Shown here piece by piece: positions 38,274 to 46,767 of a stretch of DNA of 57,309 bases. Within the stretch, counting starts at the first letter, position 1. Each line of letters opens with the position of its first letter. Source of the stretch: Clostridiales bacterium GWF2_38_85 (GTDB lineage: Bacteria; Bacillota; Clostridia; Oscillospirales; CAG-382). The notes under the pieces were generated by a model. The model was not told the origin of the DNA, searched no databases, and worked only from the letters and a program-made list of their open reading frames with translations. Location of the stretch: contig MGOY01000044.1 in the NCBI GenBank assembly GCA_001797275.1, positions 1-57,309 of the forward strand. Reading direction: 5' to 3'. Position numbers and translations under genes: made by a program.

Positions 38274-38897
38274 TTAAATAGATTTTAAAATTTTCTCGCT
38301 TAGATCCTCTTGTTCTATTGCACGAAGACGATGAGCTCTGACAACCGATATTATATCATCAGCAGCTTTATTCTCTTTATTATCATAATTGGTTATGATA
38401 TAATCGTATTTTGATGCAAGTATTATTTCATCTCTTGCACGCATTAATCTGTTTCTGATTACTTCTTCAGATTCGGTTGCTCTTCCGCGTAACCGCTCTT
38501 CAAGTGTTTTAAAATCAGGCGGTGTCAAAAATATCAGTACAGCCGATGGATATTTCTTTTTTATCTGCATCGCACCGATTACTTCAATTTCAAGAACAAC
38601 ATTTATTCCTGCCTCTATCTGTTGATCAACATATTTTTTCGGTGTTCCGTAATAATTATTACAGTATTCGGCATATTCGAGCATATTCCCGGCTTGTATA
38701 TCTTTTTCAAACTGCTCCATTGTTATAAAGAAATAATTTACACCGTCTTTTTCACCGAACCTTGGGTTTCGGGTTGTTGCTGAAACTGAATATTTATAAT
38801 CCCTTCTTTTAGAAAAAAGAACTTCAAGCACCTTGCCTTTGCCTGCACCTGCCGGTCCGGATAATACAACCAGTCGACCTTTTTTATTTTCTTCCAT
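38274..38897 (-). CDS. gmk: Guanylate kinase
   Basis: This 207-residue protein has P-loop LSGPAGAGKGKVLEVLF, the GMP-binding SVSATTRNPRFGEKDGVNYFF, FLEYAEYCNNYYGTPK-like segment and VLEIEVIGAMQIKKKYP. It phosphorylates GMP to GDP. The P-loop reads GPAGAGKG rather than the common GPSGVGKG, still compatible with function. The 137-base gap from remA holds a highly structured element, unlike the other tight junctions in this operon. Confidence 0.96.
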   Translation of the reverse strand: MEENKKGRLVVLSGPAGAGKGKVLEVLFSKRRDYKYSVSATTRNPRFGEKDGVNYFFITMEQFEKDIQAGNMLEYAEYCNNYYGTPKKYVDQQIEAGINVVLEIEVIGAMQIKKKYPSAVLIFLTPPDFKTLEERLRGRATESEEVIRNRLMRARDEIILASKYDYIITNYDNKENKAADDIISVVRAHRLRAIEQEDLSEKILKSI

Positions 38898-38918
38898 AAA
38901 GACACATGCTTCCCTTCG

Positions 38919-39026
38919 GAGTTTGTATGGTTTCAGCTTGCTGAAATTCTGTCTTTAAGACAGAAAGCACAAACTCGCAGGTTGAACAAAATAAAATTAG
39001 AAGCTATGCTTCTTTCTGTTCAACCT
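38919..39026. ncRNA. Structured intergenic element between remA and gmk
   Basis: The remA-gmk gap holds nested inverted repeats. Outer stem GAGTTTGT/ACAAACTC (38919-38926, 38969-38976) encloses two hairpins: TTTCAGC/GCTGAAA (38931-38946) and TTCTGTCTT/AAGACAGAA (38947-38965). Together they form a three-way junction. Beside it a ten-base perfect stem AGGTTGAACA/TGTTCAACCT (38979-38988, 39017-39026) encloses AGAAGC/GCTTCT (38999-39013). Nearly every base of 108 can be paired. It may be a regulatory or processing RNA in the mRNA ahead of gmk, or a palindromic repeat family. Strand cannot be settled from the symmetry. Confidence 0.6.
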
Positions 39027-39034
39027 ATTGCCTT

Positions 39035-39271
39035 TCAATTATCAGTTAACTTAGATTTTATGCTCTCAACATCATCCGCAGACAATATCAGATGATCGCT
39101 ATCTGTAATTAATACGGCAAGCGTCTTCTTCCCGCAGGTAACATCAATTGCTCTGCCGGTGTCCTTAGCATCTTGAATCATTCTTCTTATCGGAAGCGAA
39201 TCAGTTGTAACAATAGCAACAATTCTGTCTGCTGAAACAGAATTCCCAAAGCCGACATCAATCAGTTTCAT
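39035..39271 (-). CDS. remA: RemA-family (DUF370) extracellular matrix regulator
   Basis: The start at ATG 39271 gives MKLIDVGFGNSVSADRIVAI, the exact family N-terminus (78 residues), with GGAG twelve bases upstream; an in-frame TTG at 39289 is less likely. Other motifs are SLPIRRMIQDAKDTGRAIDVTCGKKT (in pieces) and VLITDSDHLILSA. RemA forms rings that bind DNA and in Bacillus activate matrix genes. In Clostridia the position between yicC and gmk is conserved. Confidence 0.94.
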   Translation of the reverse strand: MKLIDVGFGNSVSADRIVAIVTTDSLPIRRMIQDAKDTGRAIDVTCGKKTLAVLITDSDHLILSADDVESIKSKLTDN

Positions 39272-39317
39272 ATATATGGAATTCTCCAATCATCGGTATA
39301 CAAATTAATGAGTTATA

Positions 39318-40196
39318 TCATTCAATGTTTTGTATTTGCTCACGGATTCTCTCAAGCTCACTTTTTGCATCAACGACTAGTTTTGCTATTTCGATATCGT
39401 TTGCTTTTGAACCGCAGGTATTGACCTCACGATTAATTTCCTGCAACAGAAAATCAAGCTTTCTGCCTGTAGGATTATCTTCTTCTAAAATCGTTTTTAA
39501 TTGATCTATATGGCTTTTTAATCTGACCAGTTCTTCGGTTATATCAAGTTTGTCGGCAAGTATTGCACATTCGGCGAGGAGCCGTGCTTCATCAACCTCA
39601 GCACCCTCAAGCAGTGTGCGAACCCTTTCGCGAAGCTTTTGATTATGTGCTTCAACTGATTTCGGTGATAATTCAAAAATCTTCAGTGAGATTTGTTCAA
39701 CAATTTTTATTCTTTCAATTAAATCAACTTTTAAATTTTGACCTTCAATTTCACGCATTCTGTCAAACTCGTTAAATGAAGCAGCTGCAACTTCCTTCAC
39801 TGCTTCCCAGATTTCATTCATATCTTCATCGAGCTTTTTTAAATTAAATGCATCAGGCTTCGAAGCAAGCATTGATAATGTTATTTCACCTGGTACATTA
39901 TAATCATCTACTATTGTTTTCAATGCTTTGATATAGCCTTCGATATATTCCTTGTTCAAAGTCAGCTCTACCTTATCTCCGCTTATATTGTCAACCGATG
40001 TGTATATTTCGATTTTGCCCCTCGATATATACTCTGATACAAGCTGCTTCAATTTATCCTCAAACGGCGAATACATCCTGTTCAGACGGACTGTTGTGTC
40101 AAGAAATCTGCTGTTTACGGAACGGATCTCAACAATTATATCTCTGCCATTAATTAATTTTTTAACTCTGCCGTAACCTGTCATGCTTTTAATCAT
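39318..40196 (-). CDS. yicC: YicC-family endoribonuclease
   Basis: This 292-residue protein begins with the family motif MIKSMTGYGR. It continues with VEIRSVNSRFLDTTVRL, SRGKIEIYTSVDN and, near the end, LDFLLQEINREVNTCGSKAND, the conserved acidic region. YicC/YloC proteins are RNases (YicC degrades RyhB in E. coli). It is the first gene of the long operon running to rsgA. Upstream is the inverted-repeat element at 40258-40321, separating it from the carboxypeptidase gene. Confidence 0.93.
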   Translation of the reverse strand: MIKSMTGYGRVKKLINGRDIIVEIRSVNSRFLDTTVRLNRMYSPFEDKLKQLVSEYISRGKIEIYTSVDNISGDKVELTLNKEYIEGYIKALKTIVDDYNVPGEITLSMLASKPDAFNLKKLDEDMNEIWEAVKEVAAASFNEFDRMREIEGQNLKVDLIERIKIVEQISLKIFELSPKSVEAHNQKLRERVRTLLEGAEVDEARLLAECAILADKLDITEELVRLKSHIDQLKTILEEDNPTGRKLDFLLQEINREVNTCGSKANDIEIAKLVVDAKSELERIREQIQNIE

Positions 40197-40257
40197 AACT
40201 GCCTCAATTCTCCAACGATTTTTAATTGCGAATCTATTATCGTTGATTTTATATACA

Positions 40258-40321
40258 TTAAACTAATAAATGAATTTCTAAAACTATAAATGATAAAATT
40301 ATAGTTCATTTATTAGTTTAA
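40258..40321. repeat. 64-bp palindromic element, MITE-like copy 1
   Basis: Perfect 17-base inverted ends (TTAAACTAATAAATGAA at 40258-40274 and its complement at 40305-40321) flank a core that can also pair (AACTATAA/TTATAGTT). The end sequence recurs at 49658-49750, and a related shorter palindrome lies at 26582-26609. The right end supplies the last codons of the adjacent carboxypeptidase gene. It could also act as a transcription terminator. Confidence 0.6.
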
Positions 40322-41332
40322 TATTGTAAATGCTTTTTCAAAAAGCAGATTTACATCCATATACCTTGCTTCATCGGTAGGAGCATTTAAAATAACTACA
40401 TATATTTTCTTGTCTTCATATTCGCCATATGCAGAGAGACAATTCCCTGCCTCATCAGTAAATCCTGTCTTAAGTCCCTTGACATATTCATTATAATAAT
40501 TTTTGCTGGTATCAGCAGTTTCTTTGAGCAACTTATTACTGTTGACCCAAGTTACAACTTCACCTGTTAAAAAGGTTTCATCGATGCGAACAGTTGATGT
40601 AATTTCGACGATTACTGGTATGCTGTGGGCGTATTTAGAAATCAATAATATATCTCTCGCGGTCGTGTAATGATTGTCGTCATGCCAACCGTCGGGATTT
40701 ACAAAATGAGTATTAACTGCTCCGATTTCGACTGCTTTTTTGTTCATCATTTCACAGAACTTTGCGACTGCATCTCTGTGATACATATCATTTTCATTTT
40801 CTAATTTTCTGATCACGCCTGATGCTATAACATATGCTGCATCATTACCGGAAGGAATAAGCAGTGCCTCAAGCAACATTTTTAATGAAAGCTTTTGTCC
40901 TGACTGAAGAAAAGCAATACTCGAGCCCGTCTGAACAAGCGATAATTCATTCCCGACCGTAAACACTTCATCAAGTCCGAAATTCTCAACCGCTACAATC
41001 GCAGTTATAAGCTTCGTCAAACTTGCCGGATAACATCGAATATCCGAATCTTTTTCAAATAATATTTTATTATTGGTTTCGTCATATACAATTGCGAATT
41101 CTGATGATATTTCTGCTTCAAATCCTGAAGGCTCGCTTGTTTCCGAAATATCAGGTATCGATATCTCCGGTTCCAAAACACAGGTAGATACTTCACTGAC
41201 AGTTTCTGAAACAACGGATTCGTTATTATCTACCGGTATAATTATTGCTCCGCAGCTATTTAATAAAATGATTATCGAAACAACAAGCAATGAAATTATG
41301 ATTCTTTTTATCTTATTATGTTTTATCGCCAT
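40313..41332 (-). CDS. Lipoprotein D-alanyl-D-alanine carboxypeptidase (PBP5/DacF-like)
   Basis: This 339-residue protein has a hydrophobic signal with lipobox ILLNSC, a linker, and the serine-peptidase S11 domain: SxxK in YPASLTKLITAIVA, SxN in IPSGNDAAYVIASG and KTG in GLKTGFTDEAGN. HFVNPDGWHDDNHYTTARD is the family's conserved loop. It trims the terminal D-Ala of peptidoglycan stem peptides. The usual C-terminal membrane helix is absent; anchoring by lipid replaces it. The last codons lie within the palindrome at 40258-40321. Confidence 0.9.
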   Translation of the reverse strand: MAIKHNKIKRIIISLLVVSIIILLNSCGAIIIPVDNNESVVSETVSEVSTCVLEPEISIPDISETSEPSGFEAEISSEFAIVYDETNNKILFEKDSDIRCYPASLTKLITAIVAVENFGLDEVFTVGNELSLVQTGSSIAFLQSGQKLSLKMLLEALLIPSGNDAAYVIASGVIRKLENENDMYHRDAVAKFCEMMNKKAVEIGAVNTHFVNPDGWHDDNHYTTARDILLISKYAHSIPVIVEITSTVRIDETFLTGEVVTWVNSNKLLKETADTSKNYYNEYVKGLKTGFTDEAGNCLSAYGEYEDKKIYVVILNAPTDEARYMDVNLLFEKAFTILN

Positions 41333-41335
41333 AAC

Positions 41336-41863
41336 TTATTTCCTTTTTGAATTGTTCTTGAAAAATATATTGCGGTATCTCGTCATATATAGTCTATATA
41401 TCATTGATATAGCGATATCGTAAAGCACAAAGGATGTATTTCCGAGCAAATACGAAATAACCGAAAATGAAAATATCGGATCGTCTATTGTCAATACCGA
41501 GGTCCCGAGAAAAATTATACCTGAGAATATTATATTGAATGCAAGTATTTTTATAATCCAAGATAAATACTTACCCAACCTATCAATGTCTTGCTTAAAG
41601 ATGGGATATAATCCAAAAAAGCAGATATAAAAAATGGCTATAAGCTTATTTGGAAATAGTAAAATACTCAATACAGAAACTGTTATATAAGATAATATAG
41701 AATACATTATTCCCATTTCAGCTCTGATCATCATCCCGATCATACCGGATAATGCTGCTGCTGACAAGTCAAGTGAGGTTATAACATTCCCGATTATCTG
41801 CATTACTAAAGCGATTGCTGAAAGAAGAGCGGCTAAAACCGTTTTTTTGGTTTTTTTCAATTT
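41336..41863 (-). CDS. Multi-pass membrane protein of unknown function
   Basis: Translation probably begins at a TTG near 41863-41869, right after the J-domain stop and its AAGGATGG site, giving KLKKTKKTVLAALLSAIALVMQ as N-terminus and about 175 residues. Longer starts would overlap the upstream gene. Five to six hydrophobic helices are visible. I recognise no family; the general look is like ECF-transporter S components or MreD-type proteins, but no signature supports either. It lies between the J-domain gene and the carboxypeptidase gene with tight spacing on both sides. Confidence 0.6.
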   Translation of the reverse strand, partial: KLKKTKKTVLAALLSAIALVMQIIGNVITSLDLSAAALSGMIGMMIRAEMGIMYSILSYITVSVLSILLFPNKLIAIFYICFFGLYPIFKQDIDRLGKYLSWIIKILAFNIIFSGIIFLGTSVLTIDDPIFSFSVISYLLGNTSFVLYDIAISMIYRLYMTRYRNIFFKNNSKRK

Positions 41864-41873
41864 CAAACCATCC

Positions 41874-42455
41874 TTAACAGCAGTTACACAAGCAATCCGC
41901 GCAAGCCAATCCTGCGCATAAATCGCATGCATTGCACTGTTGTGTATTTATTGAGTTATAGTTTGGGTTAGTTGTGTTATTAAGATTGTTTAACGCAGCT
42001 TTGTATTCACCATTGTTTGGATCCATTCTTGATGCTTGTTCGAAGTTTTTCCTTGCCTCAAACATCCAACCTTTTTGTAGCTGTACAGCACCCTTGAGGA
42101 AGCACCATTCAGCTCCGCGTTCTGTAAGCGGTACGTTTTCAAGTAAAATATCGGCCTCAGTAAATCTGCTACTGTTTATAAGCTCTCTTATTCGTGCGTA
42201 TTGAGGAGTAGTGTTTGATGAATATCCGTTTGAACTATTATTATTGCTGTATGAAGAGCTACCGTTTGCACGCATTTTCTGAACTGTATCATAAGCTTCG
42301 TTAATCTGCTTCATTTTATCCTGAGCAAGATCGGCAAGCGGATTGTTTGTATATGCATCCGGATGATACTTTTTTGCAAGATCACGGTATGCTTTTTTGA
42401 GTTCTTCATCTGTTACATTCGGTGATACACCCAATACTTTATAGGGATCTGTCAT
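41874..42455 (-). CDS. J-domain protein with Cys-rich C-terminal tail
   Basis: This 193-residue protein begins with a J domain (1-65: [23 protein letters not shown] motif in [20 protein letters not shown]-like end). A Ser/Asn linker is followed by TPR-like helices (about 95-165: [39 protein letters not shown]). The tail [22 protein letters not shown] has eight cysteines, which could bind metal or attach to a membrane after modification. It is probably a DnaK co-chaperone with a special client. Its ATG overlaps the DUF5685 stop by four bases. Confidence 0.88.
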   Translation of the reverse strand: MTDPYKVLGVSPNVTDEELKKAYRDLAKKYHPDAYTNNPLADLAQDKMKQINEAYDTVQKMRANGSSSYSNNNSSNGYSSNTTPQYARIRELINSSRFTEADILLENVPLTERGAEWCFLKGAVQLQKGWMFEARKNFEQASRMDPNNGEYKAALNNLNNTTNPNYNSINTQQCNACDLCAGLACADCLCNCC

Positions 42456-43315
42456 TGGCAGTCTTCTTTCTTGTTTAAAACTTTATATTGTACTATTTTT
42501 GTACCCTGGAATGCTATGTTTTCAATTATATTATAAATATCAATATTCTCTTCTTCACAAAGAGAATATGAAAGCATAAAAGCGTTCATGCTATCTGTTA
42601 GTGTTGTGTCCATTAGAATGAAATCTTCCGATAGCTTATTTTTATCTTTATATAGCTTCTTTAAAGGATTATAATTATTACTTTCGATATCATCGTCAAG
42701 GTCATCACAGGCATCCAATATGTATATGTATCTGCCCATATGATATCCGCAGCTTTTTGCTATTCTATTTTTTGCTCCGCTGATATCTTTTTCAAGGATA
42801 CCCGCCATCAATCTGCCAAAGCAGTCGGCAACAGCATCTATCGATTCTTCGTTTTGTTTTTCAAGTTCGGAGAGCTTCATCAATGGTTCGCTGATAATAC
42901 CGGGTAGATCAATATACAGCTTTTCAGCTTTTCTCTTCATTCGTTTGAAGAATGGTAAAGCAAGATATTTCATCAGCTTTGCTATACCTTTGCTGTCGTT
43001 AATGTCATCAAGTGCTTTATAATAGGTAAGTACAGCAAATGCAGCTGATGTGTAACTAAGAGCTTCGTTGCTGTTCATAATCCTCTTCTTGCGCAGAGGA
43101 TTATATGTGCATCTTCCTGTCCTCAGAAAATATTCCTCTCCTGTGAGCGATAACCTAAGCAACGCCATGAAAACGAAATCATAGCTTAAAAGGAAGCGTG
43201 TAAGTCTTGAAACAGTTTTGCCGCCTGTAACGCAAATACCGCAGTAAACAGACTTATACAACTCCATTTCGCGGACCTTAAGCTCACCCATATTTGGTTT
43301 GATGTATCCAAACAT
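42452..43315 (-). CDS. DUF5685-family protein
   Basis: This 287-residue protein begins [20 protein letters not shown], then [43 protein letters not shown] and [13 protein letters not shown]. These all fit DUF5685, a Clostridia family of unknown role whose Cys and Asp motifs suggest a metal-dependent enzyme. [19 protein letters not shown] lies further on. It overlaps the J-domain gene by four bases, the arrangement often seen for this family, so the chaperone may serve it. Confidence 0.8.
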   Translation of the reverse strand: MFGYIKPNMGELKVREMELYKSVYCGICVTGGKTVSRLTRFLLSYDFVFMALLRLSLTGEEYFLRTGRCTYNPLRKKRIMNSNEALSYTSAAFAVLTYYKALDDINDSKGIAKLMKYLALPFFKRMKRKAEKLYIDLPGIISEPLMKLSELEKQNEESIDAVADCFGRLMAGILEKDISGAKNRIAKSCGYHMGRYIYILDACDDLDDDIESNNYNPLKKLYKDKNKLSEDFILMDTTLTDSMNAFMLSYSLCEEENIDIYNIIENIAFQGTKIVQYKVLNKKEDCQ

Positions 43316-43392
43316 TTTAATACCCCTGCCTTGCTGCTTTGAAGGGCATCAAAGCATCGGTTTCTAAGCACCTACATAACAACACAGATTAT

Positions 43393-43421
43393 ATTATAGC
43401 ATATTAATTATACTTTTTCAA
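43393..43421 (-). promoter_or_regulatory. Promoter of the DUF5685/J-domain operon
   Basis: On the minus strand TTGAAA (43416-43421) and TATAAT (43393-43398) are separated by 17 bases. The 5' UTR then contains the hairpin GCTTTGA/TCAAAGC (43337-43356) before the DUF5685 start. Confidence 0.75.
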
Positions 43422-43490
43422 CATAAATTTGTTGATAATGGAGCTTAAAATTTAAGATAATATAACGTATATCTAATTATAGCTGAATAT

Positions 43491-43521
43491 TGTTTACAGT
43501 TAAACAGTTTTATGTTACAAT
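43491..43521 (+). promoter_or_regulatory. Promoter of the EFR1 gene with palindrome over the -35 box
   Basis: TTTACA (43493-43498) and TACAAT (43516-43521) are 17 bases apart. TGTTTACAGTTAAACA (43491-43506) is a perfect six-base inverted repeat with a four-base centre overlapping the -35 box, a plausible operator. Confidence 0.6.
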
Positions 43522-43552
43522 TTCAATGAGAATTAATCAGAGGTGGTAACGT

Positions 43553-43618
43553 TTGAAAGATATTTCTTTAAAACTACGGTTTTGTGCTTTTGTACTATTC
43601 GACATGGTGCAAAGCTGA
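43553..43618 (+). CDS. Possible small leader ORF before EFR1
   Basis: AGAGGTGG (43539-43546) is followed after six bases by TTG, opening 21 codons (MKDISLKLRFCAFVLFDMVQS). The stop is followed by hairpin CTGAC/GTCAG (43615-43627). The product may be a leader peptide or chance. Its ribosome-binding site is better than that of the EFR1 gene itself. Confidence 0.35.
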   Translation: MKDISLKLRFCAFVLFDMVQS

Positions 43619-43670
43619 CTTCGTCAGAATATCACAATTTCCACTAACTATAAAAGGGATGGTTATAAAT

Positions 43671-44453
43671 ATGCAGAATTACTGTATTATATATTTTTCA
43701 CCAACCGGAGCGACAAAAACTATTTCGATGAAAATCTACTCTTTTTTAAAAGTAAAAGGTGAAACCGATATTATCGACATAACAAAACCGCAGAAAAGAA
43801 AGTTTTATGAAAATGAAGTAATATGCGGTAAACATTTATTCATTGCAGCACCTGTTTATGCACACAAAATACCTGCGCAAATTAAAAGCTTCATTGAAAT
43901 ATGCAGTTTGAAATTTGTAAAAGCATCCGTCATAATTACATACGGAAATGCTAACGAAGGATATGCGCTCCAACAAATTATAAAGCTACTTGGAAAGAAA
44001 CGGGTACCCGTTGTCTCAGCAGCTGTAATGCCTGTCAGACACTCATATCAGGATTTACTCGATGCTGAATTCATTGCACCCGAAACCGATGATTTTCTCT
44101 CGAATTTTATTGAAAAATCAGTTGTCCAGGAAAAACAAAAAACCTTTAACCCTAAGGTAAAAAGGTTAACTGTTGCCTGCTTTGTAAATCAGGATTTTTT
44201 ATCTCGTGTTAATGTAACTGCTCCGTCACTTGGCAGGCAGCTTTGCAACAATTGCAAAAGCTGTATATCTGTCTGCCCTGTTGCAGCAATTGACGGCAAC
44301 CTTGATGTTGACAAACACAAGTGTATACGCTGCGGTGCTTGCGTTAAATATTGCAATAAAAACGCACGAAAGCTGAAAATAAGACTCCCGATTATGCGTT
44401 GGTATCTTGAACATAAAATCCCGATCCCAAAGGAAAACAAGGCATATTATTGA
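43671..44453 (+). CDS. EFR1-family flavodoxin-ferredoxin fusion protein
   Basis: The start at ATG 43671 gives MQNYCIIYFSPTGATKTISM, the usual flavodoxin-like N-terminus (260 residues); earlier ATGs lack fitting sites. The first ~180 residues are a flavodoxin domain with FMN loop SPTGATKT. The C-terminus carries two 4Fe-4S motifs (CNNCKSCISVCPVAAID and CIRCGACVKYCNKNARKL). Such proteins pass electrons from ferredoxins to partner enzymes in anaerobes. The gene converges with the PP-loop gene and overlaps its end by 62 bases. Confidence 0.9.
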   Translation: MQNYCIIYFSPTGATKTISMKIYSFLKVKGETDIIDITKPQKRKFYENEVICGKHLFIAAPVYAHKIPAQIKSFIEICSLKFVKASVIITYGNANEGYALQQIIKLLGKKRVPVVSAAVMPVRHSYQDLLDAEFIAPETDDFLSNFIEKSVVQEKQKTFNPKVKRLTVACFVNQDFLSRVNVTAPSLGRQLCNNCKSCISVCPVAAIDGNLDVDKHKCIRCGACVKYCNKNARKLKIRLPIMRWYLEHKIPIPKENKAYY

Positions 44454-45833
44454 GATATGAGTTTATGTATTCGGTCTCCTGCGGGGGAGTTGCCGTAAAT
44501 CCCGAATTATGTTTTAATTCAATAATTGCTTTCTGTCTGTCAATATTGCCGTCACCGGTAGCGATTGCAAGCTCAATAGCCAACATCGGTATTATAGCTG
44601 ACTCCATTTTTAAAAACCGTCGGTGTTGTGAATATTCCTTGCAGTTTTCAATATTGCAGCTTGTGTGAAGTCCTTTTTCGCTGTTAGAATTCCAACCAAG
44701 CTTTTCATGTAACAGAACTTTGACATCATCCCATTTATATATACCATCTCTGCTGATATCGTTGAAGTCAATATGGACCAGAGCGGGAATAAATTTATTA
44801 TTCCTTGACTTTTTGACTGCTTCTGCAAAAGGCTTTAAAAGCTCCGGTGATTCCTGCAAAGCTGTAAAAGTATTTTCAATGATCTCATTGCGATAACCGA
44901 ACACTTTTAAAAGTCTGCTTTTACCGAATGCAAGATTTTTTACAACAAGATACATCCATTGCTGTCCGTTTTTATACGGATATCTAAAGGTTATCAGCCT
45001 GACTATATTCATCAGCATCAAGGATATCCGCTGAATAAACGGATAGAACATAATTCTTGGTGCCATCTTGTTGAAAATTATACCCCTACATTGTGCAGGC
45101 TCCTCACCGAGTATAAGATAAGGAACTTTTTTATCGACCAACTCCTTGTAAAACAATACATATACAACAGAAGGACAGATGCAGGTATTCTGCTGCAGTT
45201 CATAAACTTTTTTATATATTTTTCTAAGCTCCGAATCGGGAGCTTTTCTTGTTATAAACGTTACATTCGAAAGTAGTTTTTTTGCCGCTTCGATGTTCTG
45301 CAACGCATTCTCAGCCATGTACGGGATCAACCAGGTCAGAGCAAGTATACGCAGATGTAATACTTCACTGAGATAGTACAGCAAAAACGATGAATCTTTA
45401 CCGCCTGTATAGAATATTGCTGCGTCATAATCAAACTTTGTGTTAGGTTTTATTTTGTCTGCAGTCGGATAAATACATTTCAAGTTATTGAACTTTTCTT
45501 TATATCTGCAATATCTGCATATCGGACAGATTTCCTCGCTGTAGTGTAAGTATTTGCAGAGCAAAGCTTACAGAATTCTGCTTGTTCAATGTTTTGCGGA
45601 GTCTTTCTATATTCGGAAATATCAACAATTATTCCTTGCTTTATAAGTTTTTTCAACTCACTATTTATCTTATAGTTATCAATAGTTAATTTACCATCAA
45701 AACTTAAAATAACTTTCTTCGTGACTGCGCTAATTCGAATTTTTCGTATAAAAGTATAGGGCTTCGCACGAAGCCCATAATATTCGATATAATTATATTC
45801 GATTTTCCATCTGTTTTGAAGGAAAGGTATCAA
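44392..45833 (-). pseudogene. PP-loop ATPase with N-terminal Cys cluster, frameshifted
   Basis: Two overlapping frames make one protein of about 478 residues. The 5' part (TTG 45833 behind AGGAGG) ends its meaningful sequence at AEFCKLC. The 3' part continues KYLHYSEEICPICRYCRYKEKF, YTGGKDSSFLLYYL and on to 44392. Removing five bases (45556-45560) restores one frame, joining CKLC to CPICRYC as a complete four-Cys zinc or Fe-S site ahead of the PP-loop motif. The 3' part has no ATG of its own and a stop just upstream, so it was not an independent gene. PP-loop enzymes adenylate a carbonyl for thiolation or amidation; the substrate is unknown. It may be a real mutation or an assembly error. The upstream lipoprotein stop overlaps its ribosome-binding site. 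Confidence 0.75.
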
Positions 45834-45836
45834 ATC

Positions 45837-46577
45837 TTAATCCTCCTGTTTTTCATCATATGAAAATTTATATGCTATCGGTTGGTAATTATCTGGGAGA
45901 GCAGGTTGGCTTGTCTCTAAAAATAGCGTCAAATATTTTACATCAAATGTTTTATTTTTATATTGATCTAATATATTCAATCCAGACCATGTATAAAATA
46001 TACTACCTTGAAATATCCCGTAGTTATTCAAGATTTTCATTTCGAATTGCAATGATCGTGTCATATTGACTTCCCAGTCAGTTACAATTTGTCTAAATTC
46101 ATCTGCATCTTCTTCATTTAACATTTCACATAAAATTTCAACTGAGAAATACAATTCATCTCTCCAAATTGCTATATATTTTTTTATAGTTTCTTTTATA
46201 TCATAATCTGTATCAAAATTATCGTCTGACATTGCTTTATCAATATTATTATTTAAAAATATATCATAAAATTCGTCCGCATCAACATACGCATAATACT
46301 GCATGGGTAGATATTCTTGATATTTATATTTTATTTGTGACCAATTATATACGGATGATGTGTCTATAATTGATTCATCAGGTTCAGATTCAACAACCGA
46401 TTCTTCTATTGATTCATTAATGGATTCTGCCTGAGACGCTTCACTTTCAGTCGAAGCTTCTGTGCTTACAGCTTCGGACAGATCAGAGCTTTCGGTCTGG
46501 CTGGTACTGGTATTCGAGTTGCATGCTGAGATGGTGAAAATAACCTCTATAAGTATAAACAAAAATTGTTTTCGCAT
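45837..46577 (-). CDS. Second LprI-like lipoprotein
   Basis: This 246-residue protein has a signal peptide with a Cys after FTISA (about residue 19), a linker of Ser, Glu, Ala and Thr, and a C-terminal helical domain. WRDELYFSVEILCEMLNEED, DEFRQIVTDWEVNMTRS and YKNKTFDVKYLTLFLE can be laid beside the domain of the lipoprotein at 2756-3418 (YYYEILYTALSDDRKTALKT, QENWQSAFESELKL). The same LprI-like lysozyme-inhibitor resemblance applies, by eye. It is followed without gap by the PP-loop gene, and no toxin is next to it. A role as a free-standing immunity or lysozyme-inhibitor protein is inference. Confidence 0.6.
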   Translation of the reverse strand: MRKQFLFILIEVIFTISACNSNTSTSQTESSDLSEAVSTEASTESEASQAESINESIEESVVESEPDESIIDTSSVYNWSQIKYKYQEYLPMQYYAYVDADEFYDIFLNNNIDKAMSDDNFDTDYDIKETIKKYIAIWRDELYFSVEILCEMLNEEDADEFRQIVTDWEVNMTRSLQFEMKILNNYGIFQGSIFYTWSGLNILDQYKNKTFDVKYLTLFLETSQPALPDNYQPIAYKFSYDEKQED

Positions 46578-46767
46578 TGATAACCTTCCTTATTTCCAAA
46601 TCCCATGTGTTGACAAATAATTTATATCCAATATTATATTAACACTAAAATAAATTTATGTCAATGTAATTCCATTATTTAGAGTATTAATTTATAATGA
46701 AATCTGAAATAAAGTATTTTATCAGCATCTTTGGATAGAATAATAAATAAAAACGGAGTTAGAAATA

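Noticed and set aside
45480-45564. Two independent genes in place of the frameshifted PP-loop gene
   Set aside because: The downstream piece lacks an ATG and a ribosome-binding site, and a five-base deletion rejoins a coherent Cys cluster.
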